A stretch of DNA of 64,000 nucleotides. Origin: Phormidium tanganyikae FI6-MK23. Lineage in GTDB: Bacteria; Cyanobacteriota; Cyanobacteriia; Leptolyngbyales; Leptolyngbyaceae. Shown piece after piece: positions 8,581-16,706 of this stretch (the stretch's first letter is position 1; every line of letters begins with the position of its first letter). Both the position numbers and the translations under genes were made by a program. Where the stretch lies: assembly GCA_019359175.1 (NCBI GenBank), contig JAHHHU010000009.1, positions 119,873 to 183,872 of the forward strand, in the 5' to 3' direction. The notes beneath the pieces are model-generated. The model ran no database searches. It saw only the letters and a program-made list of their open reading frames with translations, and had not been told where the DNA came from.

Positions 8581-8922
8581 CCACAAATGCCGCGCTATGT
8601 GTGACAAAAGCGATTCGATGACTCACTCACAGAATTCCGTTTGCCACTTCCATGATCCGATTTGTCAGTAAGCGCATTCAATTACTGACAAACGCAACGC
8701 AGTAATCCACGATCGAGATTCGGTTCGTCAGTAGAAAAACTGAACTGCCCTTAGAGCGCTCTCGATCGTCCAAAAGCCAAGTCCATTTCTTTAAACAACA
8801 CACGCAAAATAGTCTGAGAAATTCTTGTTATTTACACAAAAGATCTGTGAGGTTTGCTGAACTAAATCTTTCGATCGTTCAGCCAGACTAGGGAGGTAAA
8901 TAAACCTCGTTAGGAGTGCGTC
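8581..8922. other. Gene-free intergenic region with inverted repeats
   Basis: I see no coding frame in these 342 bp. They contain an 11-bp perfect inverted repeat (8661-8692) and, about 35 bp further on, a partial echo (GTTCGTCAGT...ACTGAAC). The stretch AGGAGTGCGTC just before 8923 is the ribosome-binding site of the next gene. Confidence 0.6.
8661..8692. repeat. Perfect 11-bp inverted repeat, possible operator
   Basis: TTTGTCAGTAA at 8661-8671 is the exact reverse complement of TTACTGACAAA at 8682-8692, with a 10-base spacer. There is no T-run after it, so it does not look like a terminator. Arm spacing of about two helical turns (21 bp centre to centre) fits a dimeric regulator site for the gene at 8923. 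This is inference. Confidence 0.5.
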
Positions 8923-9318
8923 ATGCCTCGTCAGAAAAAGACCTCTCGCGTGCTTGAGAAAATTGAGATGCGCGTTGCAGGAATGAGAGCGATCAATCCC
9001 AAAATGGACTTCGGAGTCGATCGCAATTTGCCCTTAATGGTAGAAACCATCGATCGCTTACGTACGAAAATCGATGCCTACAATACAGCACTCGCCTCGA
9101 TCAACTCTTCACAAGCTGAAATTGCTGACCTAGAACGCACCTTGAGCGAAATGGCAGAGAAGATGCTGATTGGTGTGGCGTTTACGTATGGCAACGACAG
9201 CCGCGAATACGAAATGGCGGGCGGCGTGAAAAAGAGCGATCGAGTCCGTAAGAGTGTTGCGACGCGCTTGAGAGCAAAGACAGAACCGACTTCGGGCGAA
9301 ACAGCACAATCGGCTTAA
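8923..9318 (+). CDS. Conserved hypothetical protein with coiled coil
   Basis: This 131-aa soluble protein starts at an ATG with a good TAGGAG site 9 bp upstream. Its centre (LPLMVETIDRLRTKIDAYNT to LERTLSEMAEKML) has heptad-like hydrophobic spacing typical of a helical hairpin or coiled coil. The tail is basic (RVRKSVATRLRAK). I do not recognise a named family. A terminator follows about 20 bp downstream, and an inverted repeat lies upstream, so it is probably a single-gene transcript with its own control. Confidence 0.8.
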   Translation: MPRQKKTSRVLEKIEMRVAGMRAINPKMDFGVDRNLPLMVETIDRLRTKIDAYNTALASINSSQAEIADLERTLSEMAEKMLIGVAFTYGNDSREYEMAGGVKKSDRVRKSVATRLRAKTEPTSGETAQSA

Positions 9319-9339
9319 TCGTGGCTTGAACGAATCGGA

Positions 9340-9386
9340 AAACCCCTAGTGATGCTGCTACGATCGCGGATCATTAGGGGTTTCTC
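9340..9386 (+). terminator. Intrinsic terminator
   Basis: AAACCCCTAGTGAT at 9340-9353 pairs with ATCATTAGGGGTTT at 9370-9383 (one G-U pair), around a 16-base loop. The TTTCTC tail follows on the plus strand. It ends the transcript of the gene at 8923. Confidence 0.75.
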
Positions 9387-9516
9387 GATCGATGCAATGG
9401 ATTTATTTAACATGGCGTGAATTCGGTCAATCTCTTCGTTTCGATTCCGTCTCGTCCACAATTTAATTTCATCGTGTATACATAAGTCGTTTATCGCTTC
9501 GTTATTGACGGTTTCA

Positions 9517-9553
9517 GCCCCCTAAATCCCCCATTCTGGGGGATTTAGGGGGC
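9517..9553. repeat. Dispersed palindromic hairpin repeat, copy A
   Basis: GCCCCCTAAATCCCCC at 9517-9532 and its exact reverse complement at 9538-9553 enclose the loop ATTCT. Related hairpins lie at 15034-15114 and 25424-25461. Copies A and C also share a downstream tag near CTTGT(GT)ACATAC(A)CGGTAGAT (here 9584-9603), so the mobile unit seems larger than the hairpin, roughly 90-110 bp. It lies between a terminator and the 3' end of the CHASE2 kinase gene. Confidence 0.8.
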
Positions 9554-9654
9554 GAAGTTCTCAGCAGCCAACAGATCAAGAGCCTTGTACATACACGGTA
9601 GATTTTAATCGAGGGGCGGAATTGCAACAAAGCGACTCATCGAATTCCTATCAC

Positions 9655-12123
9655 CTACGCTTCTGGCGGTGGCTCAGTTGGCGGTAACTCTTCCTCACCG
9701 AACGTCTGAGGCCAAGGGCGCGTCGTCGTCACATCGTCTTCGATCTCGATCGAAGCTGCCACAAAAAACTCAGGCGGCAACGTCAACGTTGATAAATTGG
9801 TTAACTGATTCAAGTCTTCAAGCACCGCCTCAGCCGATTGATAGCGCTGCCGAAAATCGCGATGCGTTAACTTCGTCAAAATCGCTGCTAGTGATCCACT
9901 CACGATCGCTCGATCGCGCCAAACCACCTCGCCCGTCTCCGGATCTTCTCTCAATTGACTCGGCGGTAATCCCGTCATCGCCTGAATTCCAATCATTCCG
10001 ACCGCATATAAATCGCTGTTTAGCCGTGGATTCCCGGCACACTGTTCAGGCGGCATATAACCCTGCGTTCCAATTCCGATCGTCGCAGTTGCAATCTCGG
10101 TTTCTGTCAGTTGATGATGCAATTCCTTTACCGCGCCGAAATCGATTAAAACCAGTTTCCGATCGTGCGATCGCACAATGATATTGCTCGGCTTGATGTC
10201 TCGGTGAATCACACTGCGACGATGAACGAATTCGAGAATCTGTAAGAGATCTTGCAGCAAGGCCACGATCCGAACTTCGGGGAGATGTCGCCCGATCGTG
10301 AGTTCCTCGCTCAACATTGATCCCTCAATGAATTCCTGAATCAAATAGAACTCGTCCTCCTCCTCGAAGTACGCCAACAGGCGAGGAATCTGCTCGTGTT
10401 CGCCCAGCCGCTCTAAACTTTGAGCTTCGGACTTGAACAAACGCCGCGCCAGTTGTAAATGCTTTGGATTGTTGCTCGTGGGACGAAGATGTTTCACCAC
10501 GCAATCAGGATGACCAGGGCGCTGTGTGTCTTCCGCGATGTACGTTTCACCGAATCCACCCGAACCGAGAACCTTTATAATCTTGTAGCGTCCACCCAGC
10601 TGTTTACCAATGATTTCCTGCTCGTGTTCCTGGAGCAAATCCTTGAAATCCTCTTGATCGCGAATCAGTTCTTGAACCATCGGCGCTCTGGCAAACTGCT
10701 TCAACGTCTTGCGGAAACGGCGCTTATTCCGGTACTCGTGAGCCAGCCCCGTTCCGAGATACGAAACACCCGTGAATAAGATTGCTCCGATCGGAACTGC
10801 GATCGGCAAAATCATCAACCCCTGAGTAAACGCCGCGTACCCGATTCCCGCCCAAGAGAGCGCACTCGCACCCGCCCATCCGAGTCTTGCGGTCGGTTGT
10901 TTTGCCTGAACTTGAATCAATCCCGCAATCAGTACCAATGCCGCGATCGCGAAACCTGCTGTCGTTTGATTCGGAAAGGCATTGCGAATCGATTTGTTTT
11001 CGAGCAACGTCGCGATCGCGTTGGCGTTTAACTCGACACCCGGCATCTTTCCGACCGGAGTATCGAGTTGAGCCTCAACATTAGAAGCGGTCGCCCCGAT
11101 CAAAACGATCTTGTCTTTGAAGACTTGCCCCCGCTTGAGAAAATCACTGTTCCAATTCTCTTCAGACAACACATTCCAAAACGGAATCGTCGTTCTGCTA
11201 AAGGTTCCATCACTGCCATAGAAAAAGAGAGTCTCACCTTTAGCGGGCAGCGGTCGAAGATTTGCCGATCGCAGAGTAGCTTCTGCAAACGAGATGATTT
11301 TTTCCTCATCGAACAGAGCGGACATTTCAGCCGACGATCGCACGCTCTTGATCGCTTCACTTCCTAAACGATGCACTCGTTGATTTGCCTCGATCGGGTA
11401 TTGAATGAATCCATAAGAGGCTTTCGGAGTGCGGAACGGGCAAAACGGCAAAGCCAGTCGCATCTGTTCACCCTGACGATTATCGAGTCGATCGCTATTC
11501 ACCGAAAGCGTAACCCGCCCATCGTAGCGCTGTAGAACTTGCTGCAATTGACGATCGTCGTCTGTGATTTTCAGATTTGGATCGCTGCAATCGGTTGAAG
11601 TCTCCGTCTGACTAAAACTCGGCAGATCGAGAATAATATTTACCCCAACCGTTTTCGCCCCTGCTTGCATCACGCGATCGATTGCCCGCGCGTAAGCACT
11701 CCGTCGCAACAGCCGACTCGATCCAGAAAGTTGCAGCAGCGTATCATCATCGATCGCTAAAATCACCACACCCTCCGGCGGTGCAACCGCTCCCCGCATT
11801 TTAAACATCGCGCTCTGGGTCTGCCGTTCCCAATATTGAGTAGATTTCGGTTGAAGTGCCGTCATCCCGCCTGCCACGATCGCACATCCCACCATCAACC
11901 CGTGCCCCAATCGAACGAATTGTCGATCTCTCTTGTTTGAAGCGGGTTGCGTGACTGCGATCGCGCGATCGACAATGCGATCGTTTTTGTGATCATCCTC
12001 GATCGGCATCGTTTCGGTATGAAGATTATTGGGCTGCTTGACCGTCGTTTGCCGAAACAGTCCAGAACGTAGGGTCAGCGTTAGCGCTTGGATGAGAGCG
12101 GAAGGAGATACTTTTTTTGACAT
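9655..12123 (-). CDS. CHASE2-sensor Ser/Thr protein kinase
   Basis: This 822-aa membrane protein has a CHASE2 extracellular sensor (about 85-400; the start reads GVVILAIDDDTLLQL and a later part KDKIVLIGATASNVEAQLDT). Three membrane helices follow (from TAGFAIAALVLIAGLIQV onward), then a cytoplasmic Hanks-type kinase. The kinase shows GSGGFGETY, VVKHLRP, HRDIKPSN and DFGAVKE, and it closes with a Pro/Glu-rich tail. A helix near the N-terminus (HGLMVGCAIVAGGMTAL) would start the CHASE2 loop outside. The signal is unknown. The start is taken as ATG at 12123; a GTG six codons earlier is possible. The 5' side faces a 500-bp gene-free region shared with labA. Confidence 0.93.
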   Translation of the reverse strand: MSKKVSPSALIQALTLTLRSGLFRQTTVKQPNNLHTETMPIEDDHKNDRIVDRAIAVTQPASNKRDRQFVRLGHGLMVGCAIVAGGMTALQPKSTQYWERQTQSAMFKMRGAVAPPEGVVILAIDDDTLLQLSGSSRLLRRSAYARAIDRVMQAGAKTVGVNIILDLPSFSQTETSTDCSDPNLKITDDDRQLQQVLQRYDGRVTLSVNSDRLDNRQGEQMRLALPFCPFRTPKASYGFIQYPIEANQRVHRLGSEAIKSVRSSAEMSALFDEEKIISFAEATLRSANLRPLPAKGETLFFYGSDGTFSRTTIPFWNVLSEENWNSDFLKRGQVFKDKIVLIGATASNVEAQLDTPVGKMPGVELNANAIATLLENKSIRNAFPNQTTAGFAIAALVLIAGLIQVQAKQPTARLGWAGASALSWAGIGYAAFTQGLMILPIAVPIGAILFTGVSYLGTGLAHEYRNKRRFRKTLKQFARAPMVQELIRDQEDFKDLLQEHEQEIIGKQLGGRYKIIKVLGSGGFGETYIAEDTQRPGHPDCVVKHLRPTSNNPKHLQLARRLFKSEAQSLERLGEHEQIPRLLAYFEEEDEFYLIQEFIEGSMLSEELTIGRHLPEVRIVALLQDLLQILEFVHRRSVIHRDIKPSNIIVRSHDRKLVLIDFGAVKELHHQLTETEIATATIGIGTQGYMPPEQCAGNPRLNSDLYAVGMIGIQAMTGLPPSQLREDPETGEVVWRDRAIVSGSLAAILTKLTHRDFRQRYQSAEAVLEDLNQLTNLSTLTLPPEFFVAASIEIEDDVTTTRPWPQTFGEEELPPTEPPPEA

Positions 12124-12630
12124 GACTGAGAAACTGGGCACGTTTGATCAATCAAGCGCGTCATCTCGATTCAGGACGATTTTTCCACCACGCTCGTTCC
12201 AAAGATGCCATAGAACCGCCAAATTCTGCCAAAAATCCCTCTAATAGCTGAGGAACTGTTCCAATTGCTCTAATTAACTAATGTAAAGCACTATTTCTTG
12301 TTGTCATATAAATCTGATTCAAAATGTTAGGAAAACCTCTAGAACTTAGCAACAATCATGACTGTCAGCGTGCTTCAAATCCGGCACTCTGGTTTTATCT
12401 CACGTTAAAGCAGAGTGGATTTGTGTGTGGGAAATTGGCGATGGATGCAGAATAACAGCGATTCACGACTTCGCCTAGAACGGAAGAAAGCCAGGGTTTT
12501 TGATCAAATCGGGGGCGTTTTATCCTAGGGGTAAGCGAGATTCGCGATTTTTCAGTTCGCTCGCAGTTTTCCGTTGTTAGAATTAATTATTCACATTTTT
12601 GCTTCTACAATTTTTAGGTCTTTAGCTTCT
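12124..12630. other. Gene-free divergent intergenic region
   Basis: About 500 bp separate the CHASE2 kinase (minus) from the NYN gene (plus). I find no convincing frame, tRNA fold or strong hairpin. It must hold both promoters. A HIP1-like richness seen elsewhere is missing in most of it, which is usual for regulatory DNA. Confidence 0.5.
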
Positions 12631-13149
12631 ATGCATTACTCAATGAACCGTCTTTCTATTTTTGTAGACGGAAACAATATGTTCTATGCACAGCAGAAAA
12701 ATGGTTGGTTTTTTGATCCCAAGCGTGTTTTAGAGCATTTCACGACAGAAAAAACTGTTGAGCTAATCAACGCTTACTGGTACACGGGACTCAAAGATCC
12801 TCAAGATCAACGAGGCTTCCGGGACGCGCTGATCAGTCTCGGCTACACGGTGCGAACCAAGATTCTCAAGGAATATTACGACGATACTTCTGGTCGCTAT
12901 TCCCAAAAAGCAAATCTTGATATTGAAATTGTGGTCGATATGTTCAATACCGTAGAGCAATACGATCGCGTAATTTTATTTAGCGGCGATGGCGATTTTG
13001 AACGGGCGATCGAACAACTGCGATCGAAAAACACCCACATTACCGTGGTTTCAACCGAAGGCATGATCGCGCGAGAACTGCGGAATGTTACCGATCGCTA
13101 TATCGATCTCAACAATATTCGCTCCTACATTGAGAAAGCGGAGTATTAG
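12631..13149 (+). CDS. labA: NYN-domain protein, LabA-like
   Basis: The 172-aa product from ATG 12631 (a second ATG at 12643 is equally usable) is one NYN/PIN-like fold. Conserved acidic positions are IFVDGNNMFYAQ, DIEIVVDMFN and LFSGDGDFERAI, with VVSTEGMIARELRN near the end. In Synechococcus elongatus the family member LabA takes part in negative feedback on the KaiC-dependent circadian output, and NYN domains are related to RNases. The high match I recall to LabA (YAQQKNGWFFDP, YWYTGLKDPQDQRGF) supports the name, although cyanobacteria carry several paralogues. leuA follows after 164 bp on the same strand. Confidence 0.85.
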   Translation: MHYSMNRLSIFVDGNNMFYAQQKNGWFFDPKRVLEHFTTEKTVELINAYWYTGLKDPQDQRGFRDALISLGYTVRTKILKEYYDDTSGRYSQKANLDIEIVVDMFNTVEQYDRVILFSGDGDFERAIEQLRSKNTHITVVSTEGMIARELRNVTDRYIDLNNIRSYIEKAEY

Positions 13150-13313
13150 TCAAGCTTTCATCACTCGACTGAGCAGCGTACTACAAATAAGCGTTACAAT
13201 CACTACAGAAATTCTTTTGCGCCTGAATTTTAAATGGCTGAAAAGTCGTGAAATCAAGCGCTTACCTGAATTGATTCGTAACGACAGTACACTACAACTA
13301 CACCAGTCGAGCT

Positions 13314-14924
13314 ATGAACGCATCTCATTCCGATCGCATTCTGATTTTCGATACCACTCTGCGCGACGGCGAACAGTGCCCCGGCGCAACTCTCCATGTG
13401 GATGAAAAACTTACGATCGCGCGTCAGCTTGCTCGACTTGGGGTAGACATCATCGAAGCGGGTTTTGCGTTTGCGAGTCCGGGAGATTTTGAAGCGGTGC
13501 AAAAGATTGCTCAAGCCGTTGGAACCCCTGAAGGCCCGACGATTTGCAGCTTGGCACGGGCGATTCCTGCCGACATTAAAGCCGCTGCCGAAGCACTCAA
13601 ACCCGCCGCAAAACCGAGAATTCACACTTTTATTTCAACTTCCGATATTCATTTGGAATATCAGTTGAAGAAAACCCGCGCGGAAGTGTTGTCGATCGCC
13701 GAAGAAATGGTCGCTTACGCCAAATCTTTCGTAGACGATGTGGAGTTCTCACCGATGGATGCCGCCCGCTCTGATCCTGAATATCTCTATCAGGTGTTAG
13801 AAAGAGCGATCGCAGCCGGAGCCAAAACGATCAACATTCCCGATACAGTCGGCTACATGACTCCGAGCGAGTTCGGCGCAATGATTCGCGGCATTAAGGA
13901 AAACGTTCCGAACGTCGATCAAGCGATCATTTCCGTTCACGGTCACAATGATTTAGGTTTAGCGGTCGCTTGCTTCCTCGAAGCGGTGAAAAACGGGGCG
14001 CGTCAGCTTGAATGCACAATCAACGGGATTGGCGAACGGGCTGGAAATGCCTCGCTCGAAGAATTAGTGATGGCGCTGCACGTTCGTCGATCGTATTTCA
14101 ATCCTTATCTCGATCGTCCAGTCGAATCTGAAATCCCGTTAACGAACATCAACACCCAAGAGATTTACAAAACCTCACGAATGGTTTCTAACTTGACGGG
14201 GATGTTGGTGCAACCAAATAAAGCGATCGTCGGAGCCAACGCTTTCGCTCACGAATCTGGCATTCACCAAGACGGAATGCTGAAGAATCGGCAAACCTAC
14301 GAGATCATGGATGCGAAAACGATCGGTCTGGCAGATACCCTACTCGTTTTGGGTAAACACTCCGGTCGCAATGCTTTCCGCTCTCGGTTGAACGAACTCG
14401 GCTTCGAGCTAACCGATCAAGAAGTTAACAAAGCCTTTGTTCGGTTCAAAGAACTCGCGGACAAGAAAAAAGAAGTCACCGATCGCGATTTAGAGTCGAT
14501 CGTCAATGACGAAGTTCAACAAGTCCCCGAACTCTTCCGCTTAGACCTCGTTCAAGTCTCTTGCGGCAGTACAATCTGCCCGACTGCAACCGTTCGATTG
14601 ATCACTCCCAACGGCGAAGAGTTAACCGATGCGGCAACGGGAACTGGCCCGGTCGATGCCGTATACAAAGCGATCAATCGAGTTGTAAACGTACCGAATC
14701 AACTGATCGAATTCTCGGTGCAATCAGTGACAGCGGGAATTGATGCGATCGGGGAAGTGACGATTCGATTGAAATATGGCGATCGTATTTACTCCGGGCA
14801 TTCTGCAAATACCGATATCATCGTGGCATCAGCACAAGCGTATGTGAATGCGTTGAATCGCCTGTATGCCTCGTTGCAAATCGCGGAGAATAAGCAAGCC
14901 GTGGCATCTCAGATCGCGAATTAG
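13314..14924 (+). CDS. leuA: 2-isopropylmalate synthase
   Basis: The enzyme condenses acetyl-CoA with 2-oxoisovalerate, the first committed step of leucine synthesis. The 536-aa length is normal. The catalytic TIM barrel begins [14 protein letters not shown] (metal-binding Asp and catalytic Arg) and contains [13 protein letters not shown] with the metal His pair, and [14 protein letters not shown]. The C-terminal domain (from about residue 395: [17 protein letters not shown]) is the leucine-feedback regulatory domain. The start is ATG at 13314. It is followed by a hairpin terminator 16 bp after the stop, so leuA is transcribed alone or with labA upstream. Confidence 0.97.
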   Translation: MNASHSDRILIFDTTLRDGEQCPGATLHVDEKLTIARQLARLGVDIIEAGFAFASPGDFEAVQKIAQAVGTPEGPTICSLARAIPADIKAAAEALKPAAKPRIHTFISTSDIHLEYQLKKTRAEVLSIAEEMVAYAKSFVDDVEFSPMDAARSDPEYLYQVLERAIAAGAKTINIPDTVGYMTPSEFGAMIRGIKENVPNVDQAIISVHGHNDLGLAVACFLEAVKNGARQLECTINGIGERAGNASLEELVMALHVRRSYFNPYLDRPVESEIPLTNINTQEIYKTSRMVSNLTGMLVQPNKAIVGANAFAHESGIHQDGMLKNRQTYEIMDAKTIGLADTLLVLGKHSGRNAFRSRLNELGFELTDQEVNKAFVRFKELADKKKEVTDRDLESIVNDEVQQVPELFRLDLVQVSCGSTICPTATVRLITPNGEELTDAATGTGPVDAVYKAINRVVNVPNQLIEFSVQSVTAGIDAIGEVTIRLKYGDRIYSGHSANTDIIVASAQAYVNALNRLYASLQIAENKQAVASQIAN

Positions 14925-14940
14925 TGCTTTTGAAAGTTTC

Positions 14941-14977
14941 GGTGGTGCAGCTTTTCAGGTTGCGCCACCATTTTTTT
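14941..14977 (+). terminator. Intrinsic terminator after leuA
   Basis: GGTGGTGCAGC at 14941-14951 pairs with GTTGCGCCACC at 14959-14969 (including G-U pairs) and is followed by a run of T at 14971-14977. Standard Rho-independent form. Confidence 0.85.
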
Positions 14978-15033
14978 AACGTGAGTTCGATAGATTCGAT
15001 AGAAGTGGTTCGCTTCGGTTGTGACTTCGGGAA

Positions 15034-15114
15034 GCCCCCTAAGTCCCCCATTCTGGGGGACTTTGAATCGGAATCTTTGGCTTGAAGTCCCCCAGAATGG
15101 GGGATGTAGGGGGC
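15034..15114. repeat. Dispersed palindromic hairpin repeat, double copy B
   Basis: Two hairpins of the family seen at 9517 and 25424 face each other. GCCCCCTAAGTCCCCC with its partner (15034-15062) is mirrored by AGTCCCCCAGAATGGGGGA and GTAGGGGGC (15086-15114), giving an outer inverted repeat of about 29 bp with a 23-base spacer. It differs from copies A and C by A-to-G changes that keep pairing partly intact. Confidence 0.75.
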
Positions 15115-15192
15115 AGAAGCCGACTGAAACGGAGCGAGAAAACCTGTCGAACTGGCGTTTTTTTAGATTTATCGACGAGGCAGCTTTAAAAG

Positions 15193-16644
15193 ATGATTCC
15201 TATTCATATCGATGCAAATCTGGGTCAAACGACGACGATCGTAAGTCGCCAGATCGATCGCGAACCGGCTAAGCCAGCGACACGGGTTAGAACAATGCGT
15301 AAAGACACCGTTACGGCGACTGTTCATTGGAATGTAGGGAAAGGAACGGATACGAGCTTAGGATTTGGGTTGAACGCTTATCAAGGGTTTCGACCAGAAA
15401 ACTCGAATAGTGCTGCTTACCGAAATAATATGGCGGTGATGAAACCGGGTTTGATTCGGTTTCACAATAGCGGTGCGCTGCAAGACTCAAGCACACCCGA
15501 CGGATTGATCGATACTGCTCGCAGAACTTGGGATGCTCGTAAAGTAAAATCTGCGCTGTCTGCTTCGTTCTCTTCGTTCGGACAGCACCAACCGCAACGC
15601 ATGATCAACATTCCAACTTGGCCCGATTGGATGGATGCCGATCGAGATGGATTTCTCGATCGGCATCAGTTTGATCGCTACGCTCAACTTTGTGCAAATC
15701 TCGTCAAGATCGTAAACAAAGAGTCGCGCTTCAAGGTGAAGTATTGGGAGGTGACGAACGAGAAAGACGATCGTTATTTTGCTCAGTTCCATACGAATGG
15801 TGGATGGGGTGGATTGAAAGATCCGACTAAGCTCGATCGCTTACCTGAGTTGGTCGCGATTTACAACAAAGCAGCTGTGGCAATGAAGCAGGTTGATCCT
15901 ACGATTCGCGTGGGTGGACCGGGAATCGCGCGGGCAGATTTGCAGCCGTTTTATGTTCCATTCATCAAAGGAACAGTCAAGCATCTTGATTTTTTTACTT
16001 ACCACTTTTATGCAACCGGAGAGGCGGCTACAGCAGACCAAGAGATTTTTAACAAAACTGATGCGATCGGGGATTACACCAATACGATTGTTCAAGCCTT
16101 GAAAGCTGCTAGTCCAAATCGAACCATTCCAGTAATGTTGGGTGAATATAACATTAGCTGGACTTGGGAGACTCGTGATGCTCGCATGACCAATCATAAG
16201 GGCGTTGTCTTTGATGCGTTGAGTATTGTTAGCGCGTTGTCAAATGGTGCGACTGCAACGATCTCTTGGAACGAAAAAGATGGCACTTACGGCAAAATGG
16301 ACGATCAAGGCAAACTGCGCTTGAATGGAAAGTTTTTTAATTTATTAAATCAGTTCATGATTGGCGATCGTATTTCGACTTTGACTAGCAATGAAGCTGT
16401 AATTAAAACGTTTGCGGTGAGTAATCGCGCTTTGGGCTATCGGTCTTTCTTGATTGTTAATCGATCGAATGATTTCCAACCGATTCAACTCATTTCCAGG
16501 GGATGGAATCCGACTCAACCAACTTTAACAGCGTATACCCTGTCCGCTTCGGGCTACACCAAAGAAAGAGTTTCATGGTCAAACCTTAAGGCAGGTATCG
16601 CTGCACCAGCAAATTCAGTCATGTTGTTCACATCGGCTAATTAG
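15193..16644 (+). CDS. Clan GH-A glycoside hydrolase-like protein (GH39-like)
   Basis: The 483-aa protein has the two signature glutamates of retaining clan GH-A enzymes. The acid/base is E190 in YWEVTNEKDD (Asn-Glu at the end of strand 4), and the nucleophile is E318 in MLGEYNISW (strand 7). A (beta/alpha)8 barrel covers about 60-385 and a beta-sandwich-like tail follows. The overall order recalls GH39 xylosidases, but I cannot fix the family or substrate. A calcium-loop-like stretch DADRDGFLDRHQF (D148, D150, D152, D156) resembles an EF-hand loop with Gln at position 12. No clear signal peptide is visible at the chosen ATG, which is odd for a polysaccharide-degrading enzyme. Confidence 0.8.
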   Translation: MIPIHIDANLGQTTTIVSRQIDREPAKPATRVRTMRKDTVTATVHWNVGKGTDTSLGFGLNAYQGFRPENSNSAAYRNNMAVMKPGLIRFHNSGALQDSSTPDGLIDTARRTWDARKVKSALSASFSSFGQHQPQRMINIPTWPDWMDADRDGFLDRHQFDRYAQLCANLVKIVNKESRFKVKYWEVTNEKDDRYFAQFHTNGGWGGLKDPTKLDRLPELVAIYNKAAVAMKQVDPTIRVGGPGIARADLQPFYVPFIKGTVKHLDFFTYHFYATGEAATADQEIFNKTDAIGDYTNTIVQALKAASPNRTIPVMLGEYNISWTWETRDARMTNHKGVVFDALSIVSALSNGATATISWNEKDGTYGKMDDQGKLRLNGKFFNLLNQFMIGDRISTLTSNEAVIKTFAVSNRALGYRSFLIVNRSNDFQPIQLISRGWNPTQPTLTAYTLSASGYTKERVSWSNLKAGIAAPANSVMLFTSAN

Positions 16645-16706
16645 ATTGAATATTAATCTGGAAACATTGCACCTTTAGTCGTATTCAAGAGGATTAATCG
16701 CTTTTG

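Noticed and set aside
13150..13313. NtcA-type GTA-N8-TAC site upstream of leuA
   Set aside because: GTA and TAC triplets occur but not with the required 8-base spacing.
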